Origin: Rhizobium freirei PRF 81
GTDB lineage: Bacteria; Pseudomonadota; Alphaproteobacteria; Rhizobiales; Rhizobiaceae
DNA: 43,351 bases
Assembly: GCF_000359745.1 (NCBI RefSeq)
Contig: NZ_AQHN01000056.1
Span: 452,501 to 495,851, forward strand
Reading direction: 5' to 3'
Shown: positions 32,200-39,365 of the stretch, one piece after another
Numbering within the stretch: position 1 is the first letter of the stretch
How the letters are laid out: each line of letters opens with the position of its first letter
The notes under the pieces: model-generated
The model's input: only the letters and a program-made list of their open reading frames with translations
What the model was told of the DNA's origin: nothing
Databases searched by the model: none
Translations under genes and position numbers: made by a program

Positions 32200-32787
32200 T
32201 CAGGCCTCATCCCTATCCGGCTGGGGCGTCAGCTCCTGCCGGGTCGCCGACAGGAATTCCTGCGACAATTCGGGACTGTCCATCGCCCGTGCCAGGATGA
32301 CAGCGCCGACCATGGCCGAGAGGCTGGCAAATGCCTTGCGCCGTCGATCCTCGGGGGTCTCACCCGGCACAATATCCTCCAGCACCTCTACCAATCCGAT
32401 GAGGCCGCCGGTGAAGGTGGACTGCATTTCAGGACCGTGACGGCTGACCTCCTGCGTCAGTGCTGCGAAGACGCAGCCGGTCGCATGCTCGACCACGTTG
32501 CGATGCGAGAGATAATGGGCAAGCAGGGCTTCCAGCGGCTGCTCGGGCGAACTTGCCGCGACCTCTTTCCAGCGCTCCAGCGAGCGCGCCACCAGCGCCT
32601 TGCTCGCCTCGCAGGCAAGCTCATCCTTCGAATCGAAATGGCCGTAAAAGCCGCCATGCGTCAGGCCGGCCGCCTTCATGATGTCGGCGACACCGATGCC
32701 GTCGAAACCCTTCTCGCGGAAGAGCTCGCCCGCCACAGCAAGGATCTTCTCGCGATTCTTAGCGAATTTTTCCCGGCTCACTCTCAT
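32200..32787 (-). CDS. TetR family transcriptional regulator
   Basis: A 195-residue repressor. The N-terminal helix-turn-helix (about residues 8-60) has the TetR pattern (ILAVAGELFREKGFDGIGVA, HGGFYGHFDSKDEL). The C-terminal ligand domain resembles the TetR_C_8/AcrR-like group (ATGCVFAALTQEVSRHG). The ATG at 32787 has GGAG about 10 bases upstream. It is divergent from an MFS transporter gene, so it most likely represses that gene and itself from the palindromes between them. Confidence 0.93.
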   Translation of the reverse strand: MRVSREKFAKNREKILAVAGELFREKGFDGIGVADIMKAAGLTHGGFYGHFDSKDELACEASKALVARSLERWKEVAASSPEQPLEALLAHYLSHRNVVEHATGCVFAALTQEVSRHGPEMQSTFTGGLIGLVEVLEDIVPGETPEDRRRKAFASLSAMVGAVILARAMDSPELSQEFLSATRQELTPQPDRDEA

Positions 32788-32827
32788 CAAAAAACTCCAT
32801 CAGAGCATCAATAAATCTGTATTGACA

Positions 32828-32882
32828 ATTTACATGATGATCATCATCAATACAAAACAAATATGATAGCAATCATGTAAAT
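32828..32882. promoter_or_regulatory. Candidate TetR operator region, nested palindromes
   Basis: An 11-bp perfect inverted repeat, ATTTACATGAT (32828-32838) and ATCATGTAAAT (32872-32882), flanks an AT-rich 33-base centre. Inside lies the perfect 12-base palindrome TGATGATCATCA (32835-32846). A TTGACA box sits at 32822-32827. The region lies in the divergent tetR/MFS intergenic space, as expected of an operator. Confidence 0.5.
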
Positions 32883-33024
32883 GCCTTTGCACAAACGTTC
32901 AAGCCGGGAGAACGGCAAGACGCTAGAAGCGGATATGGTACCCCCCTGGCCGTCCGCGATCGAGCGATCTCGCAGCGCCCCCGTACCAGACGTCAAGCCA
33001 CGCAACCCTATCGGAACGCACCCT

Positions 33025-34323
33025 ATGGTTTCCACTGTCCTTGCTTCGACGCTCGCCCGGCGCAACATCCATTACGGATGGGTCGTCGTCGCCGCCACCT
33101 TCCTCACCATGCTGGTCACGGCCGGCGCCATGGGCGCGCCCGGCGTGCTCATCAAGCCGCTGGAAGACGAGTTCGGCTGGAGCACCTCCTCCATTTCATC
33201 GGCGCTCGCAGTCCGCCTCGTGCTGTTCGGCCTGATGGGTCCCTTCGCCGCTGCCTTCATGAACCATTTCGGCGTGCGCAAGGTCATTGTCTTCGCGCTA
33301 GGCACCATTTGCTTCGGCTTCATCGGCTCACTGTTCATGACGCAAGTCTGGCAGCTGCTTTTGTGCTGGGGCATCATCATCGGCTTCGGCACGGGGCTGA
33401 CCGCCATGGTGCTGGCGGCGACCGTCTCCACGCGCTGGTTCACCAAGCATCGCGGCCTCGTCATCGGCATGCTCTCGGCAAGCTCGGCCACCGGGCAGCT
33501 TGTCTTCCTGCCATTGATGGCCGAGCTGACGACGCGGTACGGCTGGCGCGCGACGGTGATCTTCGTCTGCGGCATGATCGTCGTTGCCGCCTTCGTCGTG
33601 CTGCTCCTGATGCGTGACCGCCCCTCGGACGTCAATCTGCCGCTGGTCGGCGAAATCCACATCACGCCGCCGCCGCCGGCGACCAGAAACCTGAAGGCCG
33701 CGCTTGCCTCGCCGCTTGCAATTCTGCGGGAAGCATCGACGACCTCGACCTTCTGGATCCTGTTTGCCACCTTCTTCATCTGCGGCCTGTCGACCAACGG
33801 CCTGATCCAGACGCATTTCGTCACCCTCTGCGGCGATTTCGGCATCGTGCCGGTGGCAGCCGCCAGCGTGCTCGCCGTCATGGGCATCTTCGATTTCGTC
33901 GGCACGATCGGCTCCGGCTGGCTTTCCGACCGCTTCGACAATCGCTGGCTGCTCTTCTGGTATTACGGCCTGCGCGGCCTGTCGCTGGTCTACCTGCCCT
34001 TCAGCAACTTCACCTTCTACGGCCTGTCGATCTTCGCCGTCTTCTACGGCCTCGACTGGATCGCCACCGTGCCGCCGACCGTCAAGATCGCCGCCGACCG
34101 TTTTGGCCGCGAAAAGGCCGGCCTCGTCTTCGGCTGGGTCTTTGCCGGCCATCAGCTGGGTGCCGCCACCGCCGCCTATGGCGCCGGCCTCACCCGCACG
34201 GAGCTCAACACCTACCTCCCCGCCTTCTTCGTCGCCGGCGCCTTCTGCCTGCTCGCCGCGATCCTGGCGATCACGCTGCAAAAGTCCGGCTCCACCAGCA
34301 AAGAACCGGCCATGGCTCACTGA
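33025..34323 (+). CDS. MFS transporter
   Basis: A 432-residue, 12-segment major facilitator protein. The start is the ATG at 33025 (MVSTVLASTLARRNIHYGW), since the upstream extension is hydrophilic and unlike the family. The loop 2-3 motif is recognisable (MNHFGVRKVIVFALG) and the second half repeats it (GSGWLSDRFDNRW). It resembles monocarboxylate/oxalate-type MFS carriers. Probably controlled by the divergent TetR protein. Confidence 0.9.
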   Translation: MVSTVLASTLARRNIHYGWVVVAATFLTMLVTAGAMGAPGVLIKPLEDEFGWSTSSISSALAVRLVLFGLMGPFAAAFMNHFGVRKVIVFALGTICFGFIGSLFMTQVWQLLLCWGIIIGFGTGLTAMVLAATVSTRWFTKHRGLVIGMLSASSATGQLVFLPLMAELTTRYGWRATVIFVCGMIVVAAFVVLLLMRDRPSDVNLPLVGEIHITPPPPATRNLKAALASPLAILREASTTSTFWILFATFFICGLSTNGLIQTHFVTLCGDFGIVPVAAASVLAVMGIFDFVGTIGSGWLSDRFDNRWLLFWYYGLRGLSLVYLPFSNFTFYGLSIFAVFYGLDWIATVPPTVKIAADRFGREKAGLVFGWVFAGHQLGAATAAYGAGLTRTELNTYLPAFFVAGAFCLLAAILAITLQKSGSTSKEPAMAH

Positions 34324-34340
34324 GCCCCAAACGGCAAAAA

Positions 34341-34366
34341 GCCCGTGGCGTCCACACGCCATGGGC
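34341..34366. terminator. Hairpin after the MFS gene
   Basis: GCCCGTGGCGT (34341-34351) and ACGCCATGGGC (34356-34366) pair over 11 bases with one G-T and a four-base loop. No T tract follows on the plus strand; on the minus strand it is followed by TTTTTGCC. It sits 17 bases past the MFS stop and before tRNA-Leu. Confidence 0.55.
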
Positions 34367-34464
34367 CAAACCGCAACCCTGCGGAAACACTCGCAATATC
34401 TGCCGACCCGGCTTGCGCGCCCCGCCGCTCACATGCTAGACAGCCGCCTCGTCAGTATCCCGTT

Positions 34465-34549
34465 GCCCCATTGGCGGAATTGGTAGACGCGCTCGACTCA
34501 AAATCGAGTTTCGAAAGAAGTGCTGGTTCGACTCCGGCATGGGGCACCA
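34465..34549 (+). tRNA. tRNA-Leu (anticodon CAA)
   Basis: An 85-base tRNA with a 7-bp acceptor stem (GCCCCAT with ATGGGGC), D arm, anticodon stem CTCGA/TCGAG around the loop CTCAAAA (anticodon CAA, reading UUG), a long variable arm typical of leucine tRNA, a T arm with GGTTCGACTCC, and an encoded CCA end. It stands as the likely integration target for the element that follows. Confidence 0.97.
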
Positions 34550-34819
34550 TCCATAGATTGCAGGATTGATTCCATTTAGGAATTTACTCGTCTCTGCCTC
34601 ACAGCCATCAACGGAAAAATGCGTGGGACAAGTGTTGCAAAATCATGGCGTCGGCCTGCCAGCAACTCGTCTTGCGTCTGCCATTGGAATATCCGATTGC
34701 CTTACGTCAGTCCGCAGCCTTTCCGCCCAAATAATTCGATGAAATCAATTTAGAGGTTCCCCGCAGCCTTGCGAAATACCACCCAAAGTGTATGTTTTAT
34801 GCGCTATCAGGGGGTGACA

Positions 34820-35143
34820 ATGGACGGTGAAGGCAACGAACCCACGATTCCGGAGGTCCGCCTTAGGGATTTGGGAGAAGCAAACCCCTATCTTCACTTT
34901 GTCGTTTCAGAAGCATACGCATCCGCCGCTGCTGCTATCGTTTATTGTTTCGCAAGAGCAATTGCATTTCTCTTACAGCTTGTGGACAAGCGATTGCCGC
35001 TGGATGATGGCGGCCCCATGAATTTTCTGGAGCAGGTAATGGCTTGGGGTGGTGTAATCGCAACTGCTACGGTATTTCTTGTCATTACGTCCTATCAGTT
35101 GATAGTTCTGATAAAGCGCCTATACAAGGGAGTGTCCCAATGA
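34820..35143 (+). CDS. Small membrane protein of the tRNA-Leu island, unknown function
   Basis: A 107-residue protein starting at the ATG at 34820, with a strong GGGGGTG a few bases upstream; the open frame upstream is ignored. An acidic N-terminus of about 28 residues is followed by two hydrophobic segments (about 30-52 and 72-98) and a short basic tail (KRLYKG). I recognise no family. Its stop overlaps the start of the sugar-transferase-like gene by four bases, so the two products are probably made in step and may form a membrane complex. AT-rich codon usage suggests transfer. Confidence 0.75.
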   Translation: MDGEGNEPTIPEVRLRDLGEANPYLHFVVSEAYASAAAAIVYCFARAIAFLLQLVDKRLPLDDGGPMNFLEQVMAWGGVIATATVFLVITSYQLIVLIKRLYKGVSQ

Positions 35144-36060
35144 ATAGCGACGCAATCTTTAGCTTTGGCAGAGAAGAAACAAAGAGAAACTTTGGCTTTA
35201 GATTGAGACGCCCTCAGTCTCAAAATGACCTATTCTTTGGTTTTGCTTTACGCGTCGTAATTGGCATCGTGGCGATTATATTCCCTGTGGTCCCTTTAAC
35301 TCTGTGGGGATGGCTTAGCAGCTGGCACCTGAGCAATACAATGCTAGCAGCCTACGGATTCACAATTGCGACGATGGTGCTCGTGGGTGAGCATTTCAGA
35401 TCGCGAGTGTTCGAAAGAGTGCTACGTTCAAACCCCCGACAAGAACACCTCGAGATTGATCGCACTTTCATCACTGATGCGCTGGCCGAGGTGTTCCCAC
35501 AACCTGAACGGCGCAGTTTGGTAAGAATGCGCTACATGGCCAAGGTCAAGCATTTGCTAGACGTCGGGATAGCGACTATCAGCCTTTTGTCACTATGGCC
35601 CATTTTTGTGGTTGTCTCTTGCCTTATCATTTTTGAGCGATCGGGAAGCGTCATAGTGACAGACACCGCCTCTGACGTTTTCGGTAGAAAAGTTAAGAGG
35701 TACCGTTTTAGAACGGTATCGCGAACGGGAGAAGTAACGGCTGTCGGGAAGTTTTTACGCACAACGTCTCTTGACGAGCTTCCTCTTTTATTCAACGTGG
35801 CCCGCGGCACAATGTCATTTGTTGGGCCGCGACTAACGATTCAGAAGATTGAAGCAATTCCACTTCCAGATTCAGTTAGATACTTCAAACCAGGTCTGTT
35901 AGACCCCGTAATTAGCAAATCAACGCGCGTCGAAACAGTAAGCTTGACACTCTATACAAGAAGAGTAGCCAATTATTGCCTATCCTGGTGGCCTGGCTAC
36001 GATGTGCCGCTTTTGCTTCGGGAAATAAGGGGCTCCCTTTCACGCGCTGGCAGAATTTAG
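35140..36060 (+). CDS. Sugar-transferase-like membrane protein with altered active-site region
   Basis: The 306-residue product begins at the ATG at 35140 (GGGAG upstream). Two membrane segments (about 32-58 and 64-83) precede a bacterial sugar transferase domain (PF02397 type): membrane helix at about 138-165, YRFRTVSRTGE at 188-198, FLRTTSLDELPLLFNVARG at 205-223, and SFVGPR at 226-231. Members normally move a sugar-1-phosphate to undecaprenyl phosphate. Between FRT and VGKFLR only about ten residues remain, and the Asp-Glu catalytic dyad usually found there (LPDE/DDPR-like) is not seen. It may be inactive or act differently. Low GC; in the island. Confidence 0.82.
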   Translation: MNSDAIFSFGREETKRNFGFRLRRPQSQNDLFFGFALRVVIGIVAIIFPVVPLTLWGWLSSWHLSNTMLAAYGFTIATMVLVGEHFRSRVFERVLRSNPRQEHLEIDRTFITDALAEVFPQPERRSLVRMRYMAKVKHLLDVGIATISLLSLWPIFVVVSCLIIFERSGSVIVTDTASDVFGRKVKRYRFRTVSRTGEVTAVGKFLRTTSLDELPLLFNVARGTMSFVGPRLTIQKIEAIPLPDSVRYFKPGLLDPVISKSTRVETVSLTLYTRRVANYCLSWWPGYDVPLLLREIRGSLSRAGRI

Positions 36061-36069
36061 CGCTCCTGC

Positions 36070-36339
36070 TTATTCATCTTTGAGTGAAAGCTTGTGAATG
36101 GCGCCTGCTGCAATTTTCTTGCGGCGGGCTTTTTTTGTGTACCGGGTTGTCTGGCCCTTAGTTGTCCAGCCGAAAATCGACATCAGCTCTTCGTCAGTGG
36201 CGCCGTTCTCGGCCACGATTGTTGCCCCAGCTTTGCGCAATCCATGAGTTGAGCAATGGAATAGCTTTGCCTCGTTACACCAATCCCGCATTTTGTTTCC
36301 GAGCCCCTTTGTCGTGAAGGACCGTTTTAAATATTTCGA
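36070..36339 (-). pseudogene. Remnant of a tyrosine recombinase (phage/island integrase), C-terminal part only
   Basis: About 89 codons match the C-terminus of tyrosine integrases: FTTKGLGNKMRDWC, then HGLRKAGATIVAENGATDEE with the H-x-x-R box, GW in the next conserved position, and the TTRYTKKA nucleophile tyrosine. The matching sequence continues upstream of the only ATG (36291) and is cut by an in-frame TAA at 36340-36342, so the N-terminal two-thirds are missing. It is therefore a dead fragment, probably of the integrase that inserted the island. Confidence 0.88.
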
Positions 36340-36697
36340 TTATCAGGCGCTCGCGCACCTATGCGCAGGAGGTGACTATATGTTTGGACCTCAGGAGCAC
36401 TTACTTCCGAACTTAATCGCAGGAAACAAGGGAATACCTAACTTCTCTTACGATCGCGGAAACCCCTATATCAATTTACCCTCCATATCGACTATGCGAC
36501 ATGGGTAAGGGCAGCGGTTTGCAATCCGTCGAAGCAAAGGAGCGCGTAGCCCATAGATTATGCGTTTTCATCTGCAGTGATCGAGGCTCGCTATCAATCC
36601 GACCAAATCGCTAAGCGTCCTCCCCAAGCCCCACCATCACGAAAAATTTTGATTTTGTGCGGCTTCCGCCACTCCCCGACCATTTACAGCCATAATC

Positions 36698-36736
36698 CTG
36701 CCCCCTAAAGGTTTGCAACGCAGCAAAAGGGGGCAG
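36698..36736 (+). promoter_or_regulatory. Hairpin that sequesters the ribosome binding site of the YqaA/DedA gene
   Basis: CTGCCCCCT (36698-36706) pairs perfectly with AGGGGGCAG (36728-36736), which is the Shine-Dalgarno region one base before the ATG at 36738. Inside, TTTGC (36712-36716) pairs with GCAAA (36723-36727). The composite stem would hide the start region until melted or bound. The pairing is seen directly; regulation is inference. A CATAAT box at 36691-36696 lies just upstream. Confidence 0.5.
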
Positions 36737-36737
36737 T

Positions 36738-37331
36738 ATGCTTCGTAGACTTTACGACTGGACCATGTCGCTTGCCGGCCGCAAATCTGCGGAAATCTGG
36801 TTGGCCGTTATCGCCTTTGTCGAGAGCTCCATCTTTCTCGTTCCCGCCGATGTCCTGTTCCTGCCGATGTCGCTCGCCAAGCCGGAGCGCGCCTGGCGCT
36901 ATGCGCTGACGGCGACGGTCGCCTCCGTGCTCGGCGGCATTGCCGGCTGGGCGCTCGGCTATTACGCCTTTGAGGCCATCGCCAAGCCGATCCTCGAATT
37001 CTACGGCAAGCTCGACGCCTTCAACCAGATGAGCGCCGGCGTCACCTACGGATGGGTCCTGCTGCTGCTGGTCACATCGGGTCTGGCGCATCTGCCGCCG
37101 ATCAAGGTGGTGACGATCCTGTCCGGCGTCGCCCATATCGATCTCGGCCTGTTCATCGTCTCGGCCATCGTCGCCCGCGGCGCGCGCTTCTTCTTCCTGG
37201 CTTTCCTGCTGCGCCGCTATGGCGAATCCATCCGCCATTTCATCGAGAAGCGCCTCGGCCAGATCGTCATGGCAGCCGCCGCCGTTCTCATCGCCCTTTA
37301 CGGCATCTTCCATTTTGCCCTGGCAAGTTGA
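36738..37331 (+). CDS. YqaA/DedA-type (SNARE-associated Golgi) membrane protein
   Basis: A 197-residue membrane protein with about five hydrophobic segments and the DedA/YqaA pattern: FVESSIFLVPADVLFLPMSL near the N-terminus, GGIAGWALGYYAFE, and RGARFFFLAFLLRRYG near the end. DedA proteins are thought to move lipid carriers or act in membrane homeostasis. The ATG follows the G-run noted in the hairpin entry. dsbB begins 17 bases after its stop, so the two form an operon. Confidence 0.88.
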   Translation: MLRRLYDWTMSLAGRKSAEIWLAVIAFVESSIFLVPADVLFLPMSLAKPERAWRYALTATVASVLGGIAGWALGYYAFEAIAKPILEFYGKLDAFNQMSAGVTYGWVLLLLVTSGLAHLPPIKVVTILSGVAHIDLGLFIVSAIVARGARFFFLAFLLRRYGESIRHFIEKRLGQIVMAAAAVLIALYGIFHFALAS

Positions 37332-37348
37332 CCAAGGAGCCACCCCGC

Positions 37349-37861
37349 ATGTCCACGACTTCGCCTTCCTCCCGCGCCGGCCTCGGCTATAGCGCATTGC
37401 TGACGATCGGCATGATCGTCGTCATCGGCTCGGCGCTCGGATTCGAGCATATCGGCGGCTATATCCCTTGCGCGCTCTGCCTGGAGCAGCGCCAGCCCTA
37501 TTATTACGGCATTCCAGTCGCCATCGTCGCGGCGCTCACGGCCGTTGCCGGCCTGCCCTCCTGGATCACCCGCGGGCTGCTGATCATCGCCGGCCTGATG
37601 ATGGTTGTCGGTGGCGGCATCGGCGTCTATCACGCGGGCGTCGAATGGCACTTCTGGGAAGGCCCGACCACCTGCTCGACATCGGCCAGCAGCGTCACGC
37701 AGAATGCCGGCGACCTGCTCGGCCAATTGAACAGCATCAAGGGCCCGTCCTGCACGGAAGCGGCGCTGCGCGTCCTCGGTCTGTCGATGGCCGGCTGGAA
37801 TGTGATCGCCAGCGTTATTCTGGCGATAATTGCTTTTGTAGGTGCGAAGAAGGCTGCTTGA
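37349..37861 (+). CDS. dsbB: Disulfide bond formation protein DsbB
   Basis: DsbB reoxidises DsbA and passes electrons to quinone. The 170-residue product has four membrane segments, the first cysteine pair CALC at 41-44 preceding EQRQPYYYG, and a second periplasmic pair at C109 and C135 (TTCSTS, GPSCTE). The start at 37349 has AAGGAG about 10 bases upstream; the much longer open frame reaching back into the previous gene is an artefact. Operon partner of the DedA-type gene. Confidence 0.93.
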   Translation: MSTTSPSSRAGLGYSALLTIGMIVVIGSALGFEHIGGYIPCALCLEQRQPYYYGIPVAIVAALTAVAGLPSWITRGLLIIAGLMMVVGGGIGVYHAGVEWHFWEGPTTCSTSASSVTQNAGDLLGQLNSIKGPSCTEAALRVLGLSMAGWNVIASVILAIIAFVGAKKAA

Positions 37862-37910
37862 TTGAATGAGACCGGCCAGGCCAGCGAGCGGTTGCCGCAG
37901 CTATGTGCCT

Positions 37911-37965
37911 GGCCCCTCACCCCAACCTTCCCCCGCAGGCGGGGCGAGGGCTAGGGTGAGGGGCC
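37911..37965. repeat. REP-like palindromic unit
   Basis: GGCCCCTCACCCC and GGGTGAGGGGCC are near-perfect arms of a 55-base palindrome with a CCCCGCAGGCGGGG core. The arms and the preceding GTGCCT match the units at 31093-31232, so they belong to one family. It lies between dsbB and the convergent HNH gene and may help terminate both. Confidence 0.85.
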
Positions 37966-38009
37966 GCGCGCATAAGCGAAACTCACCCGACCTTCCCGGA
38001 AAATCAATC

Positions 38010-38567
38010 TTACGGCTGCAGTTCCGAATCCCAGTAGAGATAGTCGAGCCAGCTGTCGTGCAGATAGTTCGGCGGGAAGAGCCGGCCGTTGTTGTGCAGG
38101 TCCTGCACGCTTGGCTGGTATGGCTTCTGCGCCGGGAACATGCCGGCCTGCTTCGGCAGCTTGCTGCCCTTGCGCAGGTTGCACGGCGAGCAGGCTGCCA
38201 CCACATTTTCCCAGGTCGTCTCGCCGCCATGGGCGCGCGGAATGACGTGGTCGAAGGTCAGATCGTCATGGGAGCCGCAATACTGGCATTCGAACCGGTC
38301 GCGCAGGAAGACGTTGAACCGGGTGAAGGCGGGATTGCGGGACGGCTGCACATATGTCTTCAGGCACACGACGCTCGGCAGCCGCATGGAGAAGCTCGGC
38401 GACGAAACGCTGTGGTCATATTCTGCGATGATATTCACACGGTCAAGGAAGACCGCCTTGATCGCGTCCTGCCAGGACCAGAGCGACAAGGGATAATAAC
38501 TCAGCGGTCTGTAGTCAGCGTTCAGGACGAGCGCCGGCAGGGACTGCGGGGAGACTGCAATCGTCAA
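38010..38567 (-). CDS. HNH endonuclease family protein
   Basis: A 185-residue protein starting with TTG at 38567, chosen because AGGAGG lies six to eleven bases upstream and family members start MTIAVSPQSL. The C-terminal half is a zinc-ribbon HNH domain: C94/C97 (CQYC), DHVIPRAHGGETTWENVV at 106-123, and C126/C129 (CSPC). The first 90 residues (NADYRPLSYYPLSLWSW) are conserved in this alphaproteobacterial group. Often annotated as HNH endonuclease; substrate and role unknown. Confidence 0.88.
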   Translation of the reverse strand: MTIAVSPQSLPALVLNADYRPLSYYPLSLWSWQDAIKAVFLDRVNIIAEYDHSVSSPSFSMRLPSVVCLKTYVQPSRNPAFTRFNVFLRDRFECQYCGSHDDLTFDHVIPRAHGGETTWENVVAACSPCNLRKGSKLPKQAGMFPAQKPYQPSVQDLHNNGRLFPPNYLHDSWLDYLYWDSELQP

Positions 38568-38677
38568 GGAACCCTCCTGATCGATTCGGCATCTACACCT
38601 GTATATTAGGCCGGTTGTTACAGGATTGTGAAGTCCAATAAATTCAGTGCAAAGCAGCGATCCGGAGAGGCGGCCGA

Positions 38678-39322
38678 TTAAACTATAGGCAGCGCATCCC
38701 GCCGCGTCTTCACGGCGTAATAAGCCCAGAAAAGCCGGGCTGCGACCGAGCGCCAGGGCGCCCAAACCGCAGCTTCTCGGGCGACAGCCTTGGCCAAGGG
38801 CCTGACGTCATGGCCGAAAGCCATGCCGACGGCCGCCTGCAGCGCCACGTCGCCCGCCGGAAACACATCTGCGTGACCGCCGCAGAACATCAGGTAGACC
38901 TCGGCCGTCCAGGGGCCGATTCCCTTAATGGACGTCAGCTCGGAAAGCGCCTTTTCCGGTGATTCGGCGCTGAGCGCATGCAGATCGAGGCCGCCGCCGG
39001 CAACCGCATCGGCCACGCGCGCCAATGTGTCGTGCTTGATTCGCGAGAGGCCGAAGGTTCGCCATGTCTCGGGCTCCAGGCCCGCATAGCCTTCGGCGGT
39101 CACATCGCCCATCCCGGCGATCATCTTCCCCCAGATCGCATCGGCGCTGGCGCGGGAGACGACCTGCGAAACGATGATGTGGGCAAGCCCTTCGAAGCCC
39201 GGTTCGCGCAGACGCAAGGGCAAAGCGCCCGCCTCTGCGGCAACTGGCCGCAGGCGCGGATCAAGCTCCAATAGGGCAGCGAGTCCCTGTTCGATATCGC
39301 GCTCGTCGCGAATGATCTGCAT
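38678..39322 (-). CDS. DNA-3-methyladenine glycosylase II (AlkA-like)
   Basis: This base-excision enzyme removes alkylated purines. The 214-residue product has the helix-hairpin-helix motif LTSIKGIGPWTAEVYLMF (about 129-146) and the catalytic Asp158 in FPAGDVALQ, and lacks an iron-sulfur cluster, as in AlkA. The ATG at 39322 (GAG upstream) is chosen; an ATG at 39367 would overlap the start of the divergent gluQ by two bases. Single gene. Confidence 0.92.
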   Translation of the reverse strand: MQIIRDERDIEQGLAALLELDPRLRPVAAEAGALPLRLREPGFEGLAHIIVSQVVSRASADAIWGKMIAGMGDVTAEGYAGLEPETWRTFGLSRIKHDTLARVADAVAGGGLDLHALSAESPEKALSELTSIKGIGPWTAEVYLMFCGGHADVFPAGDVALQAAVGMAFGHDVRPLAKAVAREAAVWAPWRSVAARLFWAYYAVKTRRDALPIV

Positions 39323-39365
39323 GACGTCTCGTAGTCCCCGGTTCAGATTCGTGGCAGAAGAAAGC

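Larger units (their letters stand above)
34550..36697. mobile_element. Decayed genomic island at tRNA-Leu(CAA)
   Basis: About 2.1 kb after the tRNA gene is visibly poorer in GC than both flanks and uses AT-rich codons. It holds two overlapping genes (34820-36060) and a truncated tyrosine recombinase (36070-36339). 34550-34819 has no gene I can support. The recombinase remnant and tRNA location are classic island signs; I could not find a duplicated tRNA 3' end marking the right border, so the right limit is a guess at where core-like sequence resumes. Confidence 0.6.

Noticed and set aside
36293..36508. Open frame overlapping the integrase remnant
   Set aside because: No ribosome binding site or family similarity; it runs through a clear pseudogene.
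36548..36560. CCATAGATT shared with the sequence just after tRNA-Leu, considered as an attachment repeat
   Set aside because: Only nine bases match and they lie outside the tRNA gene; too short to be a convincing att site.
38568..38765. N-terminal extension of the HNH protein
   Set aside because: The extension overlaps the glycosylase gene and lacks a start signal, while the TTG at 38567 has a perfect AGGAGG.
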